From contig JASANH010001652.1 of NCBI GenBank assembly GCA_030248295.1, forward strand, positions 682,001 to 746,000: 64,000 bases of DNA. Direction: 5' to 3'. Below, piece by piece: positions 56,401 through 64,000 of the stretch (its first letter is position 1; each line of letters starts with the position of its first letter). The notes beneath the pieces are model-generated. The model was given only the letters and a program-made list of their open reading frames with translations. It did no database searches and was not told the DNA's origin. Source of the DNA: Mesodorylaimus sp. YZB2_4 (lineage: Eukaryota > Nematoda > Enoplea > Dorylaimida > Dorylaimidae). Position numbers and translations under genes: made by a program.

Positions 56401-57962
56401 TTAGCTTTGGTAAGTTTTCACCCTCAAATTTTTTGAGCTAGTTCAAGTTATTCCAACTTTCAGGCATCGATGGTGGCGCCCAGTTCCCCAGTAGACCAAA
56501 CCAAACACCAGTCAATGAGGATACGATCGATGACTTGAATATTGATGGCACTGAAAACGCCAAAGAGAAATTCACTCAGGCTTTGATCGAGATCAGCAAG
56601 CAGTCGAATAACCCTGACCGTCTGAACATCTTACTCACCATACTTTTGGAATTCGCCATCGACAACTTGATTATTGTCCAAAATGATGCTACCCAGCTAG
56701 CCGCAACTTATGGTAGGTCGAGTATTATCCGCTGATTATCACACTTTACTTAGCGTGATTCTAGGCTTTACGATTACTATTGAAATCAAGAAAGTGCATG
56801 TCGAAGTCGATCATAATATCAATCTTGGTCAAACAGGCAGTTTTGGTACCAAATACCTTAGCGAAGTGGAGATCGGATATTCGATTGCCGATGACAACCT
56901 GCCCTTCGCTGACAATGTTCTCTCAGCCCTCGTCGAAAACAAACTGATCGATGAAGAACTCGCCCTGAACTTGCTCTTCACCTTTGGTCTGTCTACATTG
57001 GGTTCCAATGCATGACACTGATTAATTGATCAGTTTACTGTAGGTTTCAGTGGTACATCGAAGGTCGGAATCATCAAATTGGGGAAGAAGATTAGTGCAG
57101 GTGGTGTGAGCAGTCTTCAAGTCGTCAGCGATGCTGATGCCAAGAAAAAGTTCTTTGATCATCTGATACAACTTCTGGCTTCTAACACACCTGATCAAGT
57201 TGGATTGATCGATGCGCTCTTGGAATTCGCCCTTGACAATGCCGTACTGGACATCCAGGGTGCTGGACTGCTGGCTGTCACATACGGTGAGGCGTATTGC
57301 CCGTATCCGTACATGTTACTTCGAAAAACATTCTTTTTAGGCTACAGTATCTCGATCAAGGTCGTTAAAATCAGCAGGCAACAAACAAGTCAAATTTTGC
57401 CACAGCTCACTGGTACAAAACGCGTTAGTGAAGTTACCATTACTGGCTGCTATGCTGACGATCTTGGACCTTTCTTGAACCAACTGGCGGGCAACTTGGC
57501 AAATGCAAATTTGCTGGCATCAGCATCTTCTCAAAATATCTTTAGCACCTTTGGTAAAGTTACTGCGCTCTCCCTCACACAGAATTCTGGTAATGGTTAG
57601 CTGTGTAATTACAGACGTGACTGGTGCTAGCGGCAAGGCGATCGCGATTGGTGACATCCCCAAGCTTGACGTCAAGGGTGATTCGGACGCGAAGGCTAAA
57701 TTCTTATCAGCGCTGAGCGCTCTGGCTAATGCTAAGCAAGCTGCTGGAAATGAGGAGTTCAGCTTGACTGGTTTGCTGAAAGTGTATTTGGAGCTGTTGT
57801 TGGATAACCAAGGAATCCAAGCCCAAGATGCGGCGCAGCTGGCTGTCACATATGGTAAGTGTGCTCTTTGCACTGAATATTCAGCGTAAAACGTAATGTT
57901 CGAGTTCTCTTTTAGGTGTCAGCGTTTCTATCCAAGAGACCTCAATAACATTGGGTAGCTGA
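50464..57962 (+). CDS. Secreted modular protein with six alternating A/B modules and proline-rich arrays (13 exons)
   Basis: Family not recognised. Exons: 50464-51550, 51612-51860, 51949-52149, 52204-52458, 52523-52759, 52825-53082, 53148-56409, 56464-56712, 56765-56986, 57044-57286, 57341-57553, 57615-57854, 57916-57962. Every intron is phase 1 (52-93 nt). Exons 1-12 each end in a TFG/TYG-like tripeptide split by the intron (QFG, RFG and SFG occur; exon 3 ends PTF plus a serine), and most following exons start G-(I/V/F/Y). Odd exons end with an A motif such as LLELLIQRRIIEINIARILL. Even exons carry a B motif such as LLEFALDNAVLDIQGAGLLAVTYG, usually led by KF(L/F/T)..L. The start is a signal peptide (MKLTVFLIAVLFTWCAVA), NRT glycosylation site and RAKR furin-like site. 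Exons 1 and 7 carry proline-rich arrays, and an acidic tract follows in exon 7. Total is about 2250 residues, but exon 7 has a frame break near 55290. A structural, adhesive or gland role is only a guess. Confidence 0.85.
50581..51010 (+). repeat. 21-bp coding tandem repeat (PAPAPAR/K)
   Basis: About twenty copies of a 21-nt unit encode PAPAPAR or PAPAPAK in exon 1 of the modular gene. The array lies between the signal peptide and a basic Gly/Lys/Pro stretch, ahead of the A motif. Copies differ mainly at third positions and at the R/K codon. Confidence 0.92.
53310..53704 (+). repeat. 27-bp coding tandem repeat (QQPNQPAQP)
   Basis: About fourteen or fifteen copies encode a 9-residue unit QQPNQPAQP in exon 7, after an Asp/Glu-rich stretch. 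Some copies read LQP in place of QQP. Confidence 0.92.
53810..55910 (+). repeat. 27/54-bp coding tandem repeat (QPAFPQQPD type)
   Basis: Roughly 75 copies of a 27-nt unit encode QPAFPQQPx, organised mostly as 54-nt pairs alternating PGQ and ADQ. The DNA is free of stops in several frames on both strands, so spurious open frames of 750-1070 codons overlap here. An interruption near 55285-55325 changes the frame. Confidence 0.93.
55285..55325 (+). other. Frame break inside the exon 7 array
   Basis: After QSAFPQQP the unit reads CCCAGCCGCTTCCCACACAA and rejoins the repeat 11 nt short of a full unit. The frame coming from exon 6 reads QPAFPQQ up to here. Only the +1-shifted frame gives QPAFPQQ and the A motif afterwards. 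Exon 7 is 3262 nt, one nt out of phase, consistent with this single event. It may be an assembly error, a true mutation or an unseen intron. Confidence 0.85.
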
Positions 57963-58046
57963 GCGATCAACAGCAGAGAAAGGAGAGGCGATACGCGATG
58001 AGAGATATAAACTAAGCCTCAAATATTGAGCAGTCATATCTTCTGA

Positions 58047-58052
58047 AATAAA
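58047..58052 (+). other. Polyadenylation signal AATAAA of the modular gene
   Basis: AATAAA lies 85 bp after the TGA that ends exon 13. Confidence 0.6.
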
Positions 58053-58194
58053 CGTATGATGATGATCACTCGCCATGACACACACCTTAGTTGCACATTC
58101 ATGCGTACAAGCGCTATGAACAAATCAAACCTGACACTGAAGCAAAAACCCCATATCAGCAAGATATCACCAATCGAAGCAGCTCTGGTGGCAC

Positions 58195-58345
58195 CAGTGT
58201 TGCAATTGACGTCAATGTCAAAGTCAAAATCGTATGTTTTTAAAATTCCGTCAAAGTCAATATCAATGTCAAAAAAATTTTTGGCCTCAGTCAAAGTCAA
58301 TGTCAAAGTCAGAAATCTCGCGAAGAGTCAAAAAAATTTTGACAT
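58195..58345 (+). repeat. D-family dispersed repeat, partial copy
   Basis: It carries TCAATGTCAAAGTCAAAATC arrays and AAAAAATTTTTGGCCTCA, matching the inner part of the copies at 6815-7060 and 59385-59562. It begins about 140 bp after the modular gene's polyadenylation signal. Confidence 0.6.
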
Positions 58346-59091
58346 TTTGTGCACGCATTATTTAAATCCATGAGCCAAGACCAAGAGTTCACGTAGTAAG
58401 GTTTTCCTATCAATTTCTGTATATCGTTTCAAATCGTTCGTTCTGATGTCGTTTTAAAACATGCTTAGCCACTTCCTCACGGTTTTTTAAAAGATTTCAG
58501 TTCCAGTTTGTGTTAACTGTATATAACTGTACTAAGGCGGGCTTAACTTTCGCTGAATCCTTTTAAGAAGATTAAGTTCTGCTTTTTCCTGCGCCATTCA
58601 GATAAGAATCAAACCAAAACCACGTGCCAAAAAGAAGTAGGACATAACTGACGTTTCAATGAATATGGAAGAAGCGGAAATAAAACGTCAATATTAGAAA
58701 GATTTTGTATAGGCTTTTGGTAAGATTAGTAAAGCAAGATGGTCCACCCAGTGTTCTGGTAATATGAAAAAGAATTACAATAAGGACAGTGCTTGACGCT
58801 TGATTTTCCTATTTGAACAAAACAACTTTCTACTCAAGATTAAGTTAGCTCCGCAATTTGAAAGCGGGGCTCTGCATGTTTTTCTCAACGCTCAGGCTCC
58901 TTACCATACAAGAGTTCAAAAATTCTCATGACTTTTGGGCCACTGCTGATCAGTTGGCCAGACGCCCCTGATATTTTGCAGAAAGCTTTCTTTTGCACCC
59001 AGGAACGGATTTTCAAATTTTTTATCTGGTCTCAAATAATAATAATGAGAAGTTGACTTGTAATCCTTATTATGAGCAGACAAAAGAAAGC
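58346..59091. other. Intergenic, nothing recognised
   Basis: An AT-rich stretch without coding frames or clear repeats. Confidence 0.5.
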
Positions 59092-59325
59092 ATCTACCGA
59101 TACTGATACTGATATCTACTGATATCATCTCCCTCATCACACTAGAGTGGTTAGAGAGAAACTGCGCAACAGTTAGTTGTTAGCCAACGGTCATTGCAAA
59201 CACCATCAGCTAAGAATGTCGGATCAGATAGTTCAGATCAGGTGATCGGATGGTGATTTTTCTGATCGGATCGGATATCCAATCCGGGCAGATGGAATCC
59301 GATCCGATCCGGACGTGACACCCAG
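59092..59325 (+). repeat. E-family dispersed repeat, copy 2
   Basis: It is the counterpart of 24020-24345: GATACTGATAT words, CTCATCACACTAGAGTGG, GGATCAGATAGTTCAGATCA, then a short GATCGGATCGG array. It has a shorter array than copy 1. Confidence 0.6.
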
Positions 59326-59384
59326 AGAGACTCGGCCGTAGCCAGCCTCGAGACTTTGGCGAAAGCTAAGGAAAGGAAGGGCGG

Positions 59385-59562
59385 CATACGAGCTACCTAC
59401 AGTACCTGGTTTGACAAAGGGCGTGTCTACGGAACCCTTTTGGAATTTTTGCAAAGGTCAATTTTCAATCAATGTCAATGTCGAAATTAAGGATTTTTGC
59501 CCCGTCAAAGTCAAGGTCAAAGTCAAATTGAAAAACCGACGTCATTTGCAACACTATGTGGC
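59385..59562 (+). repeat. D-family dispersed repeat, copy 2
   Basis: It matches 6815-7060 from CGAGCTACC through GGCGTGTCTACG, AATGTCAATGTC, GATTTTTGCCCCGTCAAAG to GACGTCATTTGCAACACTA. It is shorter within the TCAAAG array, and it follows the E-family copy by about 60 bp. Confidence 0.7.
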
Positions 59563-59875
59563 ACTAGGACGTTGGGTCCCAGAATCCCCCGCCAACACTT
59601 TCTCCTGTTCCCCCATTGTAAATTCTGCCACTTGAGCGACAGTTAGAGCTGCCTGCACACAGACAAGGAATAACCAGGAGGAATGCTAGGAGCAAGGTCG
59701 TCTTCAAAGAACTACTACAGAGTGCGTAAGACGCTTAATAAAAAGTGTCAATATACCATATCAGGCAGTGGGCACCTACTAATGATACGAATATTTAGGA
59801 GTGCAAGTTAATTACGTGAGGAAAACATAAACAGTACAGCACAACTCTCAAGCCAGAAATTAAATAATCACTTTC

Positions 59876-61448
59876 TTACGCCATGGCGCCCGGAGTCCTT
59901 GAAATGACAAAATTTGACATGTTGCTCCCCCTACGTGTGCTGAATTTACCATGCATATTTGGCGATAAATTATTCGAATCACATAAAAAACTAACATCGA
60001 CACTGGCACTCTTTGCTGTCCTTCTTTGACGTAAGGACAGTGATCGGAGTCTTGGTGGTTGAGGCGTTGACGCTCTGCTCGATTTTGACAATACGCGATT
60101 CACTAACTTGCAAATATGATTTGAGAAATATTCTAATAGAAAGATTGGAATTGCAGCCAGAAATCCAAAACATAATAATAGATAGCCGTATTGTAACTGG
60201 TGTAATCCGAGTGCAAAAAATTTTGGTTTTCGAACCACTTCATCGTCACATTCACGTTTTTTCAAATATCTTCTGTATGAACTTTTCAAAAATCTATCCA
60301 CAGTAACACTATCATAGAGCGCTTGGGAAACTCTGACCATAAGTGGATTATCTTTTCGAAGTGCAAATGCGAACCAAGTGGGAAATGTATCCTTATCTTC
60401 GATAATCTTCGTTCTACATGAGAACGCCGATGCGTGCATCAATTGCTGGTACGAGCCTCTAAGAACCAAGGACCTGTTATTGGCCACCATATCGACAGCT
60501 TCGGATATGCTCGAGGCAAGAATGGGTGGATTCCAAGCCGAGGCCAATTTGATCATGTCTTCGGGATCTGTGGAATTGGGGTTCGGAAAAGAGGAAAGCT
60601 TGAGCACGTTACTATATTTTACAAGTGTGTATTTGTTGTTGTGAACTAATTTGGCCAATTCGTGCACCCCATCGAACGGATCATCAGGTTGGCCCAAAAT
60701 CATCAAACTGCCCGTTAGGTAAGCTGTATAAAAATTCATAAGAATGAAAATCGGTACGTTTAGATAATTCAAGGTGAGTCTTAGAGGGGTGATATAGGGC
60801 CATGGTTCCATTTGGCTGAGTGGATTTCGAATCACATCGATAACACTATCGCTCAGGTATTGCCAAGTATCGCGTCGTTGTTTTGAGACAGCGAGCATGC
60901 GCGCACCAAAAATAAGGAATACATAGATGACTAAAACTGAGAGAAAACATAACCAAACCAAGGGGGTGAACGTGGTGGCGAGAAACCACGGGGATACTGT
61001 ATCCTCGTTGGGGTCGGGCTGCTTGATCAGGAATGCTCGAACGTAGTATGTCGCTGGGGCGCTGAAAGTGATGTTGTTCATGCTAGAATCGGGTTCCATG
61101 GGCAATAGGCTGGCTGACATGTCGATTTCTCCTCGTTGGAGTTGACCAATTAACCCGTGCCAGGTGCCTGGAAAATACACGCGATTCTACCTGCGTTAAA
61201 ACTGATTGTCACCATCCTAATACCACAAGCCAACGATCGTACTCACCATTTTTATCCTGATACCCACTATCGTTCTCTTCAGCTGGCACCAATTTATACT
61301 CAAGACCCGCAGTGTCCATGACAGCTTGGAACAGTTCAAAATTCACTCCAGTCCCATTGACACAGTTTGCAAGAGTTTGTTCAAAAACACAAGGAAATAG
61401 AAATGGTTCGTCGATTTTTGCGCCAGCGATGACTGTTCGTTCGTTCAT
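59876..61448 (-). CDS. Ionotropic-receptor-like / divergent ionotropic glutamate receptor, paralog 2 (2 exons)
   Basis: Exons are 61448-61247 and 61167-59876, phase 1, 497 residues. The intron position and phase are the same as in the gene at 35793-37693, and the same landmarks occur: DEPFLFPCVF, NGTGVNFELFQAVMDTAGL, GTWHGLIGQLQRGEIDM, FYTAYLTGSLMI. It differs at the ligand-binding motif, where the paralog has EERLRCVDFSSP and this one has DSSMNNITFSAP, so the glutamate-contacting arginine is absent. The M1-M3 link (NPLSQMEPWPY) is again polar. It probably binds another ligand or serves as an auxiliary subunit. The start MNERT has no signal peptide, so a 5' exon may be missing. Confidence 0.87.
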
Positions 61449-62126
61449 TTTTGCAGAAATGACACAGCGGAATCAGAAAACAGATGGCTGCTGGCCTTGC
61501 AGTCACACAGTCGTGTCTTGGGAAATCCTCTTCGTTCTCCTGGATTGGCATGGCTAGAATTGGATTTTCTTATCTTTGATCGAAGCCACGTCGCCCTTTT
61601 CGCGGTCATGCTTGAATAAATATTGGATGAGGCATCGAAACAAATAGAGCTTATGCGCAGGAAAGGTATGACCCAGTGACACCAGTACTTTTACATGAGG
61701 AATATGAGAAACTAGGGCACGCTATAACCTGCCAAGTATGCACGAATGACCAAAGAGGGCGCGAGCGAACATAATTTATGCAAACTAGATTGGATTAACT
61801 CAGGTCAGGTCGGGAAATAATTCTCTAAATGTGCTCCATCCATGCAATTTGACAGATAATCCAAAGAAAAGGTGAGGGCGCAGGAAAGGTACTCGCACGC
61901 ACAGTATCACTGTGTGTTTTAGGGATCATCCATGTTCGAACAAAGTTAGTTGGGATAGATTTCGAATGGGGAATCGAAACTTTGAACAAGGGTTTTATCA
62001 AGGGATACTTTAAAACCCAGCTAACCTTGGAAACGGTTAAGCGTCCTGAATTTTTTCAAATAAAAAGTTGAGCTCGCGAAGAAAAGGCTTAGTTACAACG
62101 TGGCAGTGCAGCATGGCAACAAAATA

Positions 62127-62865
62127 ATTATTTCAAAAAAGTCCGTTATGACAGACTCGAAACTTTCAGACCAGCCAATGCACACAGTGGAACCAGGGCC
62201 TAGGATGGCTGGTCTACTCGGCCACTGCTTAGCGCAATCACGGTTTAGGAAAAGTGTCTGAGCAGAAGCTGCTTTTTCTGCATGAATATCAAGAGGACGA
62301 CTGATCGTGGCAACCTGCAGAGGATCGTGTAATCCTGTGCTCGTGGTGCTCAAAGTGGACTAGGAGTGTCTAATTCTCGGGCTATGCGTAGTAGCGCTTG
62401 CTCTTATTGTTAGTAGCGAGTGTGACTCGCGGCAAAGATAAATCATTTTGTCCCTTTATCCTCGAGCGGTTTATCACTGATATGATAAACCATGAGCAAG
62501 AACATCAAGCTGGAAGAAGGGGAGGGGAAGATTTTTCAGTGTCGCTCAAGGCTTAGGCATCTAACGATAAGCGATATAGCTTTACTCGCAGCGCTACAGC
62601 TTTGGCGTATTGAGGTTGCTCATGTGAAACAGCAGCAGTACACAAAACACAAGCTATGAGGCTTTGATGCTCACCTCTCAATGCATACATACAGTATATG
62701 TGTGCGAGCGATTACACGCTGTGTGCAGTGCCCAGCATGTTGGGCCATCTCTCTTTTTTCTTGTGGCCGAGTTGACCAGCCAGCCATCCAAAGCCCTGGT
62801 TCCACTGTGTGCATTGGCTGGTCTAAAAGTTTCGTGTCTGCCATAACGGACTTTTTGGAAATAAT
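62127..62865. repeat. Foldback element with 100-bp inverted arms
   Basis: The left arm 62127-62225 is the reverse complement, with a few changes, of 62763-62865. Shared parts include GGACTTTTTTGAAATAAT-like ends and GACCAGCCAATGCACAC with GTGTGCATTGGCTGGTC. The spacer of about 540 bp holds a SINE-like copy. Ends and target duplication are not resolved. Confidence 0.75.
62385..62490 (+). repeat. SINE-like repeat, TGCGCAGTTAC family, short copy
   Basis: It has GTGACTCGCGG, AATCATTTTGTCCCTTTATCC, CTCGAGCGG and a TGATATGATAAACCATGA end, in the same order as 62975-63125. It lies inside the foldback spacer. Confidence 0.45.
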
Positions 62866-62974
62866 CCGTTTTCGTTTTTTGCTTCAAGCTAGTTTGGTTC
62901 AAAATACCGCATGTCCCTACATGCATACATGGATAAAGTGAGAGAATTGGGTGACATGACTACAGTACGCCTCG

Positions 62975-63125
62975 TGGCCTGGTGGGTTAGGCGTCTGCCT
63001 CTCACGCAAGGTGCGCAGTTACGGGCCAGTGTTCAACTCGCGGACCGGTAAATCATTTCGTGTAAAATGTGTCCCTTCACCCTCTAGTGCGCATAAGCGT
63101 TTGGTGATGTGGTAAAACATGAAGA
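62975..63125 (+). repeat. SINE-like repeat, TGCGCAGTTAC family, best copy
   Basis: The head resembles a tRNA: GTGGCCTGGTGGGTTAGGCG as A-box region and GTGTTCAACTCGC as a degraded B-box. A body with AAATCATTTCGTG, CCCTCTAGTGCGCATA and GTTTGGTGATGTGGTAAAAC follows. It is the best preserved of four copies. Confidence 0.6.
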
Positions 63126-64000
63126 TGAACATGAACGCCTTCTTCCAACCCTCTGAAAAACAGAAACATAAAACGGAACGTGAACCCGCAACTTCCCCCC
63201 CCCCCCCCTTCCATGAAATTACTCGTAAAGACCACCTACAGGTCGACCATTTCATAGTCAGACAGTCTTACCACACTACCGCGCCTGCTGATGAAATGCG
63301 CAGATTTTTCGAATATGTACTAGATATACAGGCGGCAGGAAAAACAACAAAAATACTTCTTTGATGCCTCTATCATACCCGATACCATCTTTGAGTAGGC
63401 AAAAAGTCCAATAGTAAGACCGATCATATTCCTTGTTCACAAAACATGCTCTATGGCACAAATATGCTGACAGTACTGACCTTACGAGAATGCAAGCAGA
63501 CACAGGGAACAAATGGAACTAAAAGTGACAACCTATCGAAGCCGAAGCCAGCCTAAGGAGAACTAGCTCATGCTAGGGGTGGTCTTAACTTCTTTATCGT
63601 AAGACCATTCTGGCGCATTAGGCGTCTGGTTGGCTGGTCTAATCGTAAGCAGTGCCTGCTGATGACACGAAATCTTGGTGCAAGTAAATAAATATCTGAG
63701 ACATTTTTCTCACTTTTTTTCAGTGTTGACGATTTGTGCACCTGTTGACTTTTGCGCTATCACTAACAAGTAATTTCAATGTTTGAAATGCCACAATTTC
63801 CCAACACTGACGGTGAGAGTGGGCCAATTATCGCGTGTCTGAGAGGGTCGATACCCCACCGTGCCAGTAGAGGGAATGGACCCTCTGACTGATCGATCTG
63901 ATCTTCTAAGTGGCGGGGGACGTCACGTCGATTATGACATATGTACAGTAAAGCATCTGCAATCCAACATGTTTATTTTCTTCATAAACCCGAAAGCCTT

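Larger units (their letters stand above)
61449..64000. other. Gene-free 2.5 kb right flank with repeats
   Basis: It contains a foldback (62127-62865) and SINE-like copies (62385-62490, 62975-63125). A poly-C run occurs near 63197-63208. No coding exon is recognised. Confidence 0.5.

Overview
The window is nuclear DNA of an invertebrate animal. Genes are split by GT-AG introns and use standard eukaryotic splice signals, and one tRNA gene has internal pol III boxes. The gene set is a patched-related (PTR) membrane protein, an FGF of the FGF9/16/20 (LET-756) type, calnexin, an ELOVL6-like elongase, a MICU2/3-like EF-hand protein and two divergent ionotropic-receptor-like genes. Together with very frequent TACTGTA/TACAGTA words between genes, this points to an ecdysozoan, most likely a nematode outside the compact Caenorhabditis type. 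A tardigrade or another small protostome cannot be excluded. Introns reach 4.7 kb, and much of the DNA between genes is short non-autonomous transposons and SINE-like repeats.

Layout: 771-3584 (+) intronless PTR gene; 3.6-10.3 kb repeats only; 10280-16771 (-) calnexin in 19 exons; 18070-18592 MITE; 18796-20434 (-) ELOVL-like elongase in 2 exons; 20.4-24.9 kb repeats, including a hAT-like element; 24894-24966 (-) tRNA-Arg(ACG); 26106-31138 (+) MICU2/3-like gene in 10 exons, with a hAT-like insertion in its last intron; 32200-32769 (-) unassigned exon; 34202-34427 (+) orphan exon pair inside a large inverted repeat; 35793-37693 (+) and 59876-61448 (-) paralogous IR-like genes; 41505-47491 (+) FGF gene with a TATA box and two short upstream ORFs; 50464-57962 (+) a 13-exon secreted modular protein; 58-64 kb repeats apart from the second IR gene.

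The most unusual locus is 50464-57962. After a signal peptide the protein is a strict alternation of two short module types (A-B, six times). Each module sits in its own exon, nearly every module ends in a TFG/TYG-like tripeptide, and every intron is phase 1. Two of the A exons have grown large proline-rich tandem arrays (7-residue PAPAPAR-type and 9-residue QPAFPQQPD-type). I do not recognise this family. The second array contains an 11-nt deficit that breaks the reading frame.

A second theme is the transposon load. Several unrelated short elements have ends built from reiterated element-specific words (CCCGAC, CCCGTA, CTCGAC, TCAAAG, GATCGG, TTTAGGACA). At least two of them have 8-bp target duplications and TAGNG ends typical of hAT transposons. 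The genes do not form an operon or a common pathway; this is a normal mosaic of independent animal genes.
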